From Actinomycetes bacterium (GTDB lineage Bacteria; Actinomycetota; Acidimicrobiia; Acidimicrobiales; JABEUL01): 44,033 bases of DNA. Positions 1 through 8,604 of the stretch are shown in pieces. Below the pieces are notes generated by a model. That model did no database searches. It saw only the letters and a list, made by a program, of their open reading frames with translations, and was not told where the DNA came from. Position 1 is the first letter of the stretch. Each line of letters opens with the position of its first letter. Both the position numbers and the translations under genes were made by a program. The DNA is taken from positions 1 through 44,033 of the forward strand of contig JAJZNL010000027.1 of NCBI GenBank assembly GCA_021852345.1, given 5' to 3'.

Positions 1-249
1 AAGCAGTACATTGAAAGCACAAATGGCAATCTCACACTATTCTTTCTCCCACCGTATTCTCCGCAGCTAAATCCAGATGAGTCGGTTTGGCGTGAGGTAA
101 AAACTCACCATATTGGCAGAACTCCAGTCACTGGACCCAAGCATCTGCATTCACTAGCCATATCTGCCCTTCGTAGTCTCCAAAGATCACCAAAAAAATT
201 ACAAGGATTATTTAAAACTCCGGAACTCTCTTACATCCCAGTGGGATAA
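1..249 (+). CDS. IS630-family transposase, C-terminal part (cut by window edge)
   Basis: The reading frame is open from base 1 to a TAA at 247-249, so the gene begins left of the window. The visible 82 residues contain the strongly conserved IS630 C-terminal block FFLPPYSPQLNPDESVW, which carries the last acidic residue of the DDE catalytic triad, followed by a basic HIGRTPVTG segment. IS630 transposases cut and paste their element into TA dinucleotides. The frame is intact to the family's normal end, so this copy may be functional, but only the end is seen. A related, degraded copy lies on the other strand at 9949-10747; it has the same final residues (KTPELSYIP). Family assignment is confident, activity is unknown. 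Confidence 0.85.
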   Translation, partial: KQYIESTNGNLTLFFLPPYSPQLNPDESVWREVKTHHIGRTPVTGPKHLHSLAISALRSLQRSPKKLQGLFKTPELSYIPVG

Positions 250-261
250 TGCGCCCTTACT
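1..261 (+). mobile_element. IS630-type insertion sequence, right end
   Basis: The sequence just after the transposase stop (about 238-261, containing AATGCGCCCTTACT) recurs in inverted orientation at 9937-9960 beside the second IS630 remnant. This marks it as the element end, probably including the terminal inverted repeat. The left end is outside the window. Confidence 0.6.
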
Positions 262-363
262 AACGGTTTCCTTAGTAAATACCAAAATTCCTTTAAAATT
301 AAATCTAAAACTGGCGCTACCAGTACCTTTCAATCATAGAAGTCAAGGATTAACCATCAATAT

Positions 364-386
364 CGAAATATTTGCCAAATATTTCG
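364..386. repeat. Perfect AT-rich inverted repeat (10-bp stem, 3-nt loop)
   Basis: CGAAATATTT is followed by GCC and then its exact reverse complement AAATATTTCG. It lies in the spacer between the IS630 end and tRNA-Ser. There is no T-run on either side, so a terminator is not clear; it could equally be a protein-binding site or an IS-derived hairpin. Confidence 0.5.
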
Positions 387-488
387 CTCAAATACTGTTA
401 CCTTTATAGCTCAAATATTTTGACCATATCGAGATATTCAAACGTTAGAGGTATCCTAATATTCAGTTTTTTTGACATATTGAAACTG

Positions 489-573
489 CGGAGGGAGTGG
501 GATTCGAACCCACGGTAGCTTGCACTACAACGGTTTTCGAGACCGTCCGATTCGTCCACTCTCGCATCCCTCC
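489..573 (-). tRNA. tRNA-Ser (anticodon CGA)
   Basis: On the minus strand a 7-bp acceptor stem (GGAGGGA/TCCCTCC, discriminator G) encloses a D arm, an anticodon stem ACGGT/ACCGT with loop CTCGAAA, a long variable arm typical of serine tRNAs, and a T arm with GGGTTCGAATCCC. The anticodon CGA reads UCG codons. CCA is not encoded. Length is 85 nt. Confidence 0.95.
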
Positions 574-853
574 GATTAGCCGATAAAAATCAGTTCAAAA
601 TTATGAACATTTCTTGATATCGAGATTCTTATCAGAAATATCCATCAATAGACAAAGTCCAAGCCTTAATTTAAAATTTGACCGATACCGATTAGACGGC
701 GATTGTCTTACTTTTGTCCATTTTGACACAAGATTTCTACATATTAATCTTAACTCATTTAAATCGATCGGCCAAAAATCTTTCGATCCGTTGCCCATAT
801 ATATTTGGCCAAATATATAAAATAACAATTAAAATTCAGCTAACCTTATAACT
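574..853. promoter_or_regulatory. Spacer with perfect 22-bp palindrome at 798-819
   Basis: The half-site TATATATTTGG at 798-808 is followed directly by its exact reverse complement at 809-819. It ends about 34 bp before the start of the S51 peptidase gene, a typical position for an operator overlapping a promoter. Overlapping open frames exist on both strands here (601-828 minus, 614-820 plus), but neither has recognisable composition or motifs, so I do not call them genes. Confidence 0.4.
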
Positions 854-1567
854 ATGACAGTGACTCCAGATTCAGATATTTTAGGGTTCAGACAAATTTC
901 GACAGGTTCTGGGCTGTTGGCTTTAATCGGAGGGACAGAATTCACCGAAGGCTGCACCTTTGATCAACATCTTCTCAAAGTGACGGGCGCGAAAAGAGTT
1001 GCCGTAGTGCCTACGGCTGCTGCATTTGAAAACCCCCAAAAAGTAATTGATAACGCAAAACAGTATTTTTCAACATTAGGTGTCGTCGTAGATCCGATAA
1101 TGATTTTAAAAAGGGAAGATGCGTCAAATTCTGACTTTATCGATCAAATAAACGAAGCCGAAGTCATCTACATAACAGGTGGATCGCCTTTACATCTGGT
1201 TGGAGTATTAAAAGCTACTCCCGCATTGTCTGCAATTGAAATTAAATGGCGTAGTGGAACTGCGTTGGCAGCTTCTTCTGCGGGCGCTATGGCAATAGGT
1301 GACCCCATGATTGATCCGAGGGGCGGAGCCTTTACAGTAGGACTAAAACTTATCAATAACTTCACTGTAATTCCTCATTTTGATTCAGGACATATAGAAA
1401 GAAACAACAGATCTCTTAAGTTTGCTCCAAAAAATACCTTGCTGATCGGAATCGAAGAGAAGACAGCATTAATACGAAATTTAGACGGGACTTGGGAAAC
1501 GCTCGGTGCGGGATCCGGCCATTTTTTCTTAAACCATGAATCAAACGACATATCAGTTTTAAATTGA
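854..1567 (+). CDS. S51-family peptidase / class I glutamine-amidotransferase-like protein
   Basis: This 237-residue cytosolic protein has the fold signature of the peptidase E/cyanophycinase (S51) family. The sequence shows LLALIGGTEFTEG near the N-terminus, VIYITGGSPLHL around residue 105, the nucleophile elbow ASSAGAMA with predicted catalytic Ser at about residue 142, and IPHFDSGHIER with a candidate catalytic His at about 175. Family members cleave Asp-X dipeptides or cyanophycin, or act on unknown peptides; the substrate here cannot be read from sequence. It stands alone on the plus strand, convergent with the cyclophilin gene. A 22-bp palindrome ahead of it may control it. Length is normal for the family. 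Confidence 0.75.
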   Translation: MTVTPDSDILGFRQISTGSGLLALIGGTEFTEGCTFDQHLLKVTGAKRVAVVPTAAAFENPQKVIDNAKQYFSTLGVVVDPIMILKREDASNSDFIDQINEAEVIYITGGSPLHLVGVLKATPALSAIEIKWRSGTALAASSAGAMAIGDPMIDPRGGAFTVGLKLINNFTVIPHFDSGHIERNNRSLKFAPKNTLLIGIEEKTALIRNLDGTWETLGAGSGHFFLNHESNDISVLN

Positions 1568-1616
1568 CCTATCCTGTTCGACCGAATTATGTCTAAGTAA
1601 ATTAACAATATTGATC

Positions 1617-1639
1617 ATAGGTTGAATTCGTCAACCTAT
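1617..1639. terminator. Hairpin between convergent genes, possible bidirectional terminator
   Basis: ATAGGTTGA, loop ATTCG, TCAACCTAT form a perfect 9-bp stem exactly between the convergent S51 peptidase and cyclophilin genes. No long T-run follows on either strand, so intrinsic termination is only plausible. Confidence 0.45.
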
Positions 1640-1680
1640 TTCGTCATTCTAAAATTGACTGTGGAATATAAACCAGCCAG

Positions 1681-2484
1681 TTATGAAGATGTAATCGTTA
1701 CCTTATAAAGGTATATCTTTTGAACGGGGGTACCCGATTGAGTACCCAAAGCGTTGATTGCTTTTACAACATTCATGCCCTCTTTTGGATTCGAGCTGGA
1801 CACAACGTTTCCAAAAATTGTATAGTCCTCGGCGCTTGGCGATGCAATATCGCTATCCAACGTTTGAGCTCCACTCTGAGAATCCACTATAAAGAATTGC
1901 GATCCACCTGAATGGCCGGCACCCGTATTGGCCATGGCCAACTGTCCAGGAGCATATGGGGTCTTATTTGAACTACCTGTTGGATATTCGTCGGGAATGG
2001 TATAACCTGGACCGCCCGTCCCCAGACCAGTGGGACTTCCACCTTGATCCATAAAATTTGGAATTACTCTATGAAATATGGTTCCGTCATAAAAGTGGTA
2101 GCACGACAAAAATACAAAATTATTTACAGTTTGTGGTGCTTGCTGAGGATTCAACTTAATTTTAATGTTACCTAAGCTTGTTTGCATATTGGCGTAATAT
2201 GTCGCCGACGTATTTATAAGCATCGGAGGAGCTGAGGTAAACGAAGTCTTTCTTGAAACATTTTTTAATGAGCTTGGACACGCATTAGTCGGTTTAGATT
2301 TACTAGAAGCAGTTTTAGACCCAGATCCCGAGGACAGTAAATAGATTAATCCTACGACAACGACTACCAGCACGACCAGTATTATCGCCTGCGTAATAAA
2401 CTTTTTTCTTTTTCTTTCGGCTGCCTCACGCTGTAATTTTGCTTGGCGCGCCGCCTTTTGTCTAGCTCTTTTTTGAGATGGCAC
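1681..2484 (-). CDS. Membrane-anchored cyclophilin-type peptidyl-prolyl cis-trans isomerase
   Basis: The 267-residue protein starts (GTG) with a very basic, Gln/Lys/Arg-rich segment (residues 1-28). One transmembrane helix (about 30-51) follows, then a Ser/Thr-rich linker and a cyclophilin domain (about 95-265). Cyclophilin motifs are visible: FHRVIPNFMDQGG, GTGGPGYTIPDE and LAMANTGAGHSGGSQFFI. The Arg-Phe-Gln catalytic constellation is largely present. The protein probably sits in the membrane with its foldase domain outside, assisting folding of exported proteins by proline isomerisation. The same basic-N-terminus plus one-helix layout is common in actinobacterial cyclophilins. Domain assignment is firm; topology is inferred. 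Confidence 0.9.
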   Translation of the reverse strand: MPSQKRARQKAARQAKLQREAAERKRKKFITQAIILVVLVVVVVGLIYLLSSGSGSKTASSKSKPTNACPSSLKNVSRKTSFTSAPPMLINTSATYYANMQTSLGNIKIKLNPQQAPQTVNNFVFLSCYHFYDGTIFHRVIPNFMDQGGSPTGLGTGGPGYTIPDEYPTGSSNKTPYAPGQLAMANTGAGHSGGSQFFIVDSQSGAQTLDSDIASPSAEDYTIFGNVVSSSNPKEGMNVVKAINALGTQSGTPVQKIYLYKVTITSS

Positions 2485-2753
2485 GATATCGATTCTAATA
2501 AACTTTTAACACCATGTTTTTTCAATTATTAAAATTTTTCATAATTTCCTTCAAAATCATAATCGGTCGGCAAATTTTATCATTAAAATATCGGTTTTAA
2601 AGATATACTACAATTTAATTTAATATTGTTGTTACATTCGTTCTTTAATTTTTCACAACAGAACTTTCCAATACCGAACTTTCTGTGACAATATAAGTCC
2701 ATTCGATAATCAACAAGAAATAAAGATATCAAATACACTCAGTTTTAAATATT

Positions 2754-3968
2754 GTGGCACTAATTGTACAAAAATACGGTGGAACATCGGTTAACGACGA
2801 CGAAAGAATAAGAATAGTCGCCGACCACATTGCTCACACCAAAAGTAAGGGCAACGACGTAGTAGTAGTCGTTAGCGCCATGGGAAAACAAACCGACAAC
2901 CTTATAAGACTGGCAAAAGACGTATCTTCTGTACATCCCAGCAGAGAGATGGACATGCTTTTAACAGCAGGTGAAAGAATATCAATGTCACTTCTATGTA
3001 TGGCGTTAAGCGAATTAAATGTTAAGGCCACATCTTTTACAGGTTCCCAGGCGGGTATAATTACCGATACCGTACATACCAAAGCTTCTATTCTGGAAAT
3101 TAAACCCGATAGAGTCTTAAAGGCTCTAAATGAAGGTTATGTACCTGTTATTGCTGGATTTCAGGGTATGTCTGTTGACAAAGAGATCACCACATTAGGA
3201 CGCGGTGGGTCAGATACAACAGCCGTAGCCATGGCAACCGCATTAAAAGCCGATATATGTGAAATCTACACTGACGTGTCGGGAGTATTTACCGCCGATC
3301 CCCGAATCGTCCCAAACGCCAGAAAATTGTTAAATTTGGATTACGACGAAATGTTGGAAATCGCCGCAAACGGCGGAAAGGTTCTGGCATTAAGATCAGT
3401 GGAATTTGCCAGACGACACAATGTAATAATTCACGTTAGATCAAGCTATACGTGGGAGACTGGAACTTGGATCAAAAAGGAGGACAAACAGATGGAAGAG
3501 GCAGTTGTTTCTGCAGTTACTCATGATACATCCGAAGCAAAGATTACAGCAACTAAAGTTCCAGATAAACCCGGAATTGCCGCTTCACTTTTTCGCCAAT
3601 TGGCCGACAATGCCATAAACGTAGATATGATTGTTCAGAATACGTCCACGGACGGCAACACCGACATATCATTTACGGTACCTAGGACAGATTTGGAAAC
3701 CGCGCTTGCAGTAACCAGAGACGCCCTTCCTCAATTAGGCGGTACGGAAGTTTTGGCAGATAACGAAGTTGCCAAAGTTTCTATAATTGGCGCCGGTATG
3801 AAAACTCAACCAGGCGTTACGGCGTTAACCTTTGAAACCCTGGCCAGCTGTGACATTAACATTGAAATGATCTCCACTTCTCCAATTAGAATATCATGCT
3901 TAATTAGGCAAGATGCCGTAGAACAAGCAGTTCAAGCACTTCACAACGCATTCGGTTTGGATAATTAA
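2754..3968 (+). CDS. lysC: Aspartate kinase (aspartokinase)
   Basis: It phosphorylates aspartate to aspartyl-4-phosphate, the first step towards lysine, diaminopimelate, threonine and methionine. The 404-residue protein begins with GTG and the kinase signature VQKYGGTSV. It has the GRGGSDTTAVA loop at about residue 150 and VDMIVQNTS in the first of two C-terminal ACT domains (about 265-400), which normally bind lysine and/or threonine for feedback inhibition. The length matches single-gene actinobacterial aspartokinases. An internal start for a separate beta subunit is possible at the Met near residue 245 (MEEAVVSAV), as in some actinobacteria. A strong AAAAAGGAGG-like stretch lies just upstream of it (about 3474-3483). 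asd follows 88 bp downstream, probably co-transcribed. Confidence 0.95.
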   Translation: MALIVQKYGGTSVNDDERIRIVADHIAHTKSKGNDVVVVVSAMGKQTDNLIRLAKDVSSVHPSREMDMLLTAGERISMSLLCMALSELNVKATSFTGSQAGIITDTVHTKASILEIKPDRVLKALNEGYVPVIAGFQGMSVDKEITTLGRGGSDTTAVAMATALKADICEIYTDVSGVFTADPRIVPNARKLLNLDYDEMLEIAANGGKVLALRSVEFARRHNVIIHVRSSYTWETGTWIKKEDKQMEEAVVSAVTHDTSEAKITATKVPDKPGIAASLFRQLADNAINVDMIVQNTSTDGNTDISFTVPRTDLETALAVTRDALPQLGGTEVLADNEVAKVSIIGAGMKTQPGVTALTFETLASCDINIEMISTSPIRISCLIRQDAVEQAVQALHNAFGLDN

Positions 3969-4056
3969 CGACGTTCTATTTGCGATAATTATTATCAGAA
4001 TATACATCTTAATCACGTATATTTTCTTAACAATTCTTCTTAACTAAACTGGAACT

Positions 4057-5076
4057 ATGAATTTAGCAATTTTTGGTGCGACCGGACAGGTTGGACAAGT
4101 TATGGCTCAAATTTTGATTGAGAGAGATTACCCTGTTGATTCAATCAGATTTTTTGCCTCTTCGCGTTCAAAAGGAAAACTTCTGGATTTCAAGGGTCAA
4201 ATTATTGAAGTTGAAGATGCCGATGAAGGCAACTTCAACGGCATCGATATCGCTCTATTTTCCTGCGGAGCCGCAGCTTCAAAAATATATGCTCCTAAAG
4301 TTGCTGAAAAAGGCGGGATCGTTATTGATAATTCTTCGTGCTTCAGACAAGACCCGAATGTACCTTTAGTTGTTCCTGAAGTAAATTCGCATACATTAAA
4401 CGACATTCCTTTAAACATCGTGGCAAACCCCAATTGTACAACTATGGTGGCAATGCCCCCATTAAAAATACTTCACGATCTTTGGGGGCTTAAAAAAATG
4501 GTGGCAACTACATTCCAAGCAGTTTCTGGGTCTGGTAAAGCTGGAGTTGATGAGCTCAGTAACCAACTTACCGGCTACACAGGCAATTTAAGTGATTTAG
4601 CATTTGACGGTGCTGCAGTTGATTTCGGAACACCCAATAAATTTCCTAAAATAGCCGCACTTAACGTAATACCAATGGCGGGATCATTTTTAGACGACGG
4701 ATCCAATGTAACTTCAGAAGAGCTGAAACTGGTTAATGAAAGCAGAAAAATATTGGATATCCCGAATTTAATAGTATCTGCAACCTGTACCAGGGTTTCT
4801 GTCATGACCGGGCACAGCCTTTCGCTGACTTTGACTTTTGAAGACCAAACAGATATTGAACAAGCGACCAAGGCTCTGTCGAATAAAGATTACATAGTTT
4901 TAGACAACGTACCCACTCCCCACACTGCGGCTGGAAAAGACCCTAGTTACGTAGGCAGAATAAGACACGCAACGAACGACTTACACGAACTTTCATTGTT
5001 TGTAGTCGGTGATAATTTAAGAAAAGGCGCTGCTTTGAATGCAGTTCAGATTGCAGAAGTATTAGCCAAAAGATAA
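4057..5076 (+). CDS. asd: Aspartate-semialdehyde dehydrogenase
   Basis: It reduces aspartyl-4-phosphate, the lysC product, to aspartate semialdehyde with NADPH. The 339-residue protein opens with the Rossmann motif FGATGQVGQVM. The active-site cysteine lies in NPNCTTM (about residue 127), and GSGKAGVDEL and RVSVMTGHSL carry the substrate-binding and catalytic His regions. It follows lysC on the same strand with an 88-bp gap, the usual actinobacterial lysC-asd arrangement. The length is normal and no key residue is missing. Confidence 0.95.
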   Translation: MNLAIFGATGQVGQVMAQILIERDYPVDSIRFFASSRSKGKLLDFKGQIIEVEDADEGNFNGIDIALFSCGAAASKIYAPKVAEKGGIVIDNSSCFRQDPNVPLVVPEVNSHTLNDIPLNIVANPNCTTMVAMPPLKILHDLWGLKKMVATTFQAVSGSGKAGVDELSNQLTGYTGNLSDLAFDGAAVDFGTPNKFPKIAALNVIPMAGSFLDDGSNVTSEELKLVNESRKILDIPNLIVSATCTRVSVMTGHSLSLTLTFEDQTDIEQATKALSNKDYIVLDNVPTPHTAAGKDPSYVGRIRHATNDLHELSLFVVGDNLRKGAALNAVQIAEVLAKR

Positions 5077-5110
5077 TCTACAATTAGCCGCGCACTTTAA
5101 CAAACCAAAT

Positions 5111-5218
5111 GTGGCAATATCACCTTATATTTTGCGGGTAATCTGCGGATTAACTGGCGGCTTTTTTGCTGTTGCGTTAATAACTATATTAAGGAAATTG
5201 ACTGTTTATAAGTTCTAA
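5111..5218 (+). CDS. Possible small membrane protein (35 aa)
   Basis: In the 368-base spacer after asd, a GTG-started frame encodes 35 residues with a convincing single hydrophobic helix (ISPYILRVICGLTGGFFAVALI) flanked by basic residues. No Shine-Dalgarno sequence is visible and there is no homology I recognise, so this may be chance. The rest of the spacer (5219-5444) shows only a weak 7-bp hairpin (ATCTAAG/CTTAGAT) at about 5417-5440, just beyond the stop of the minus-strand permease. Confidence 0.2.
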   Translation: MAISPYILRVICGLTGGFFAVALITILRKLTVYKF

Positions 5219-5444
5219 ATAGATGTTCAGTGCGTCCGATTCTATCATTTGGTTAATATTTTTGACGCTTTTTTTAAACAAAAAGTGCCCCTAGTCAAAT
5301 AATTTATTTTCGGCTACAAAAGGCGGGAATGCATGTGTGTAACCGGAACTGCCTTCTTGATTTTCAGTTAGGTGTTGATATTTTGTTTTATTTCCTGGAT
5401 TCAATGGCAACATGCTAATCTAAGCTTTTTAAACCTTAGATAAC

Positions 5445-7091
5445 TTATCTTGAAGATATGTCACGCAAACCGAAATAGTAGACACCTACGATTAAACCCA
5501 AAATACCGATGACAAACATTAAAACTACCGAGATTACATCGATTTTTGCTGCAGGGTACGGTGAAATCTGATGAAAAATTGAAGTATCAAGTAAATACTG
5601 ACTCGCCTTCCCAAAGCCAGCAACAATCTCGACGATCATCGACCAACCGATGACAAAATATCCCGTGAAGACAGTCTTCGATGGTATCAACCCAAAAGCA
5701 AGCGTGGCCAAACCAATTACAAAAATAGATGGCGGCAACGAATTTAAAATAGCATATATAGAAATCGAAAAAGATATCCCACTGCCATGAAAATATCCGG
5801 TGGCTGCCATAATAATTGCGCAAACGATACCGGCGATTAATTCACTGACAATGGTCACTGTGATACGATTCAATATCCACCTTGTTCGACTTTCGGGCAA
5901 AGCAAGAAAGTTATCTAAATGACCATCAATCTCTTGCTCTCTAAGGGTATTAATTTGTCCCAAGCTCATAAACGAAAAGAGCACAGCAACTATAACGAAG
6001 CTAAACCCAAGGAATGACTGCGTGCCACTTCCAGAAATACCGATGCGATCAAAAACAGTTTTAATTGAAGATTGGTTTAGGGTCGATCCCGCAGAACTAG
6101 CCACCAACCCCAAAACCGCACCAGTTAAAGTTATTGCAAAAAACCAAGAATATAGTGCTGTTTTGACACGATAAATTGAATACGTTAAATCCGACCTCAA
6201 ATAACGTCTTGAAATTTTTCTCGGTGCCGAGTCATCATAGAACGCCTCGCCCAAATCGCGACTTGCAACCATAGCCCCTGAAATTAAAAAACACAAAATG
6301 CTAAAAATAACTATTGGCATAAAATACATTGGTTTGGGTCTTATCATTGGGTGAAGAAGTTCTACCCATCCAATTGGCGAGATAAAATCCAACCAATGCA
6401 AACCGATACCTGAATCACCCACCAATCGCAATGCATAGAAAAGACCCAGGGCCCAGCCAAGAAAAACATTAGCCGATTTTCTCGAAGCAAATATTTGACA
6501 CGCCAGCGAACCCAATGCCACAAAAATCGATGGAGCCGCGACAACGCAGAGACAGTAATAAAGACACTGGTATAAACCCAAACCAAAGTGCCTTAAATAA
6601 TCACCCGCACAAAGTATCATAAATACCGTAATCGACAAAATTGCCAGTCCGACAATGGCGCTACACAAAATTTGAAGATAAACACGTTTTAAAGTAACGG
6701 TACCGGCAAGGTAATGCTCGAAAAATCCGCGGTCTTCATCTCCCCTTAACGATTTGGTTGTTGCAAATATTGCCCACATCGATCCAACAATTATTAGTGT
6801 AAAAAAACTCTTAAGTACCAAAAAACCGGCAAGCTGATTTAAATCATATGTCGGTCCAAATAAAGCTATCGTGGCCACATTATGACCAAAAGCTTGACTT
6901 AATACTTCGCGAGAATGAGAAGTGTGATAGAAGCTCAAGTAGCTTACGGCAGATCCAATTAACGTAAATCCGAACAAAACGCCGTACATTAATGAAGACC
7001 TAGTCCACTGCTTTAGTGAATATTTGAACGGCTCAAACGTACCGTTGAAAGCATTTACGGCTTTTGCAGTGGAAACCTCAGTCGTAGTCAT
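5445..7091 (-). CDS. ABC exporter permease (large two-half ABC-2 type)
   Basis: The 548-residue protein is strongly hydrophobic, with about twelve transmembrane segments arranged as two similar halves. Each half has a long soluble loop after its first helices: RGDEDRGFFEHYLAGTV in the first, LREQEIDGHLDNFLALPESR in the second. This E-x-G-x-(L/F)-E-x-x-L-A pattern is characteristic of the actinobacterial ABC-2 'polyketide antibiotic exporter'-type permeases. Its start overlaps the stop of the ATPase gene by four bases, so the two are translated together as one exporter. The substrate is unknown; drug, antibiotic or lipid export is the family expectation. Confidence 0.85.
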   Translation of the reverse strand: MTTTEVSTAKAVNAFNGTFEPFKYSLKQWTRSSLMYGVLFGFTLIGSAVSYLSFYHTSHSREVLSQAFGHNVATIALFGPTYDLNQLAGFLVLKSFFTLIIVGSMWAIFATTKSLRGDEDRGFFEHYLAGTVTLKRVYLQILCSAIVGLAILSITVFMILCAGDYLRHFGLGLYQCLYYCLCVVAAPSIFVALGSLACQIFASRKSANVFLGWALGLFYALRLVGDSGIGLHWLDFISPIGWVELLHPMIRPKPMYFMPIVIFSILCFLISGAMVASRDLGEAFYDDSAPRKISRRYLRSDLTYSIYRVKTALYSWFFAITLTGAVLGLVASSAGSTLNQSSIKTVFDRIGISGSGTQSFLGFSFVIVAVLFSFMSLGQINTLREQEIDGHLDNFLALPESRTRWILNRITVTIVSELIAGIVCAIIMAATGYFHGSGISFSISIYAILNSLPPSIFVIGLATLAFGLIPSKTVFTGYFVIGWSMIVEIVAGFGKASQYLLDTSIFHQISPYPAAKIDVISVVLMFVIGILGLIVGVYYFGLRDISSR

Positions 7092-7978
7092 TTATCATAT
7101 AGAGACATAAAGAGTTCTTCCAAAGACGGTTCCGTAGACAGAAATGATCTGACATCAGCTTGAGAAATTGATCTGAATAACTCGTTAAAATCCCCGTTAA
7201 ATTTAAGACGAATTGTGTCAGCTGAAGTTGCAAGGATAGTGACTCCCTTAACTCTTGAGATATCTGGCGGTTCACTTCTAAATACGATTGAAATATTTAC
7301 CACTGAATAGTGTTTTAAATCTTCCAGTTTTCCGGATTTAACCAGTTTCCCCTCACGCAACATATAGACATCGTCACAAATTGCTTCCACTTCACTTAAT
7401 ATATGTGACGAAAGCAACACCGTTTGTCCATTCTCTTTAGCCTGCCTGATGCAATTTCGAAACTCCAACTCCATGAGCGGATCAAGCCCAGAAGTAGGTT
7501 CATCCAATATCAAAAGCTTCGGTCTCGTCATAAAAGCGGCTACAAGTGATACTTTTTGTCTATTACCCTTCGAATAGCTTTTTATTTTCTTGTTTGGCTC
7601 CAAATTAAATTGTTCGATTAGTTCGTCTCTAAATTTAATATCGGTGGTGCCGTGAAGGTTCCCCAAAAGTTCCAAAGTCTGCATTCCGCTTAATTCAGGC
7701 CATAAAACATTATCGCCTGGAACGTAAGATAATTGAGAATGAATATTCATTTTATCTTTTTGAACATCCAAGCCAAATATTTGAGCGCTGCCAGACGTCG
7801 GTTTAATAAGCCCGAGCAACAACCTTAATGTAGTGGTCTTGCCTGCCCCATTTGGACCTAAGTATCCAATAGTCCGACCAGCACCTATTTCAAATGTCAG
7901 ATCATCAAGTGCAGTTACGTTCTTAAACCTTTTAGTCAATCGATCGCATTTGATGGCTATATTATCGCCGCTTCCCAT
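7088..7978 (-). CDS. ABC transporter ATP-binding protein
   Basis: The 296-residue ATPase powers the permease encoded immediately downstream. Walker A is GPNGAGKTTT (residues 41-50). The ABC signature is the variant YSKGNRQK near residue 140. Walker B with catalytic Glu is LLILDEPTSGLDP, and the H-loop is LLSSH. A roughly 80-residue C-terminal tail after the nucleotide-binding domain is typical of the CcmA/DrrA-like drug-export ATPases. It starts at ATG 7976-7978; the upstream spacer leads to the degenerate tRNA-Ala at 8135. Confidence 0.92.
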   Translation of the reverse strand: MGSGDNIAIKCDRLTKRFKNVTALDDLTFEIGAGRTIGYLGPNGAGKTTTLRLLLGLIKPTSGSAQIFGLDVQKDKMNIHSQLSYVPGDNVLWPELSGMQTLELLGNLHGTTDIKFRDELIEQFNLEPNKKIKSYSKGNRQKVSLVAAFMTRPKLLILDEPTSGLDPLMELEFRNCIRQAKENGQTVLLSSHILSEVEAICDDVYMLREGKLVKSGKLEDLKHYSVVNISIVFRSEPPDISRVKGVTILATSADTIRLKFNGDFNELFRSISQADVRSFLSTEPSLEELFMSLYDK

Positions 7979-8601
7979 CAGAATTATGTTACTACATCAG
8001 ATTTTTCCAAAATATTAATCTGCCAACATTACGGACATAACACTTAGAACTGACATTGCAAATTAAACTATTTAAAGATCCAAGATTCTCCGATTACAAA
8101 TCTATAATTTACATATGGCTTGACCGTATAAAGCGCTGATGGAGTCAAACCTACGAGCTTTTGCGTGCAAGCAAGTTTATCCACCTATTCATAGCTACGA
8201 TTGGTCCCCAAACCCTTATGTTTACAGCATTTGTAACATGAGACAAACTGACCAACATTAACTAAACACGAGTATTTTTAGACATTTTTTAGACACAAAT
8301 TGTTTTTTAGGACTTTACTGAAACCAAAAACACTAGCGTTACAAATAGATTCAGCCGAATCTAAAGACAAACAAGGACAAGGAGGTTAATTTATAAATAT
8401 ATACAAAACCGTACAAGGATAATTCCGCAGAAGGTTCAAGGATAAACCGTTGTATATATGTCATATTTAGATAATGGAAATAACCTAAATAATAGGGCCT
8501 GCCTAACGCTTTAACTTGGAACTTTATAGATTATTTCATAATTGAGTTGTTAAAGTCGAATTAATATGTAATACATAGACGGTATTGGGTGCAAATGGAA
8601 A
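7979..8601. other. Non-coding spacer at the island edge
   Basis: It holds the degenerate tRNA-Ala copy at 8135-8198 and then about 400 bases of AT-rich DNA without a credible gene. A perfect Shine-Dalgarno-like AAGGAGGT at about 8379-8386 has no start codon after it, which looks like a relic of a lost gene. Confidence 0.5.
8135..8198 (-). pseudogene. Degenerate tRNA-Ala fragment (att-site-like)
   Basis: On the plus strand this stretch aligns along its whole length with the intact tRNA-Ala at 11886-11959. Shared blocks are GCTGATGG, TTGCGTGCAA followed by GCAAG, and TAGCTAC, in the same order and orientation, with scattered substitutions and small deletions. It lacks a good acceptor stem and cannot make a working tRNA. 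A tRNA-derived direct repeat on the far side of an integrase gene is the classical footprint of site-specific integration at a tRNA 3' end, so I read it as the distal attachment site, now eroded. Confidence 0.7.
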
Positions 8602-8604
8602 TTG

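Noticed and set aside
601..828. Overlapping ORFs on both strands between tRNA-Ser and the S51 gene
   Set aside because: They are mutual shadows with no motif, weak composition and no ribosome-binding site; the region looks regulatory.
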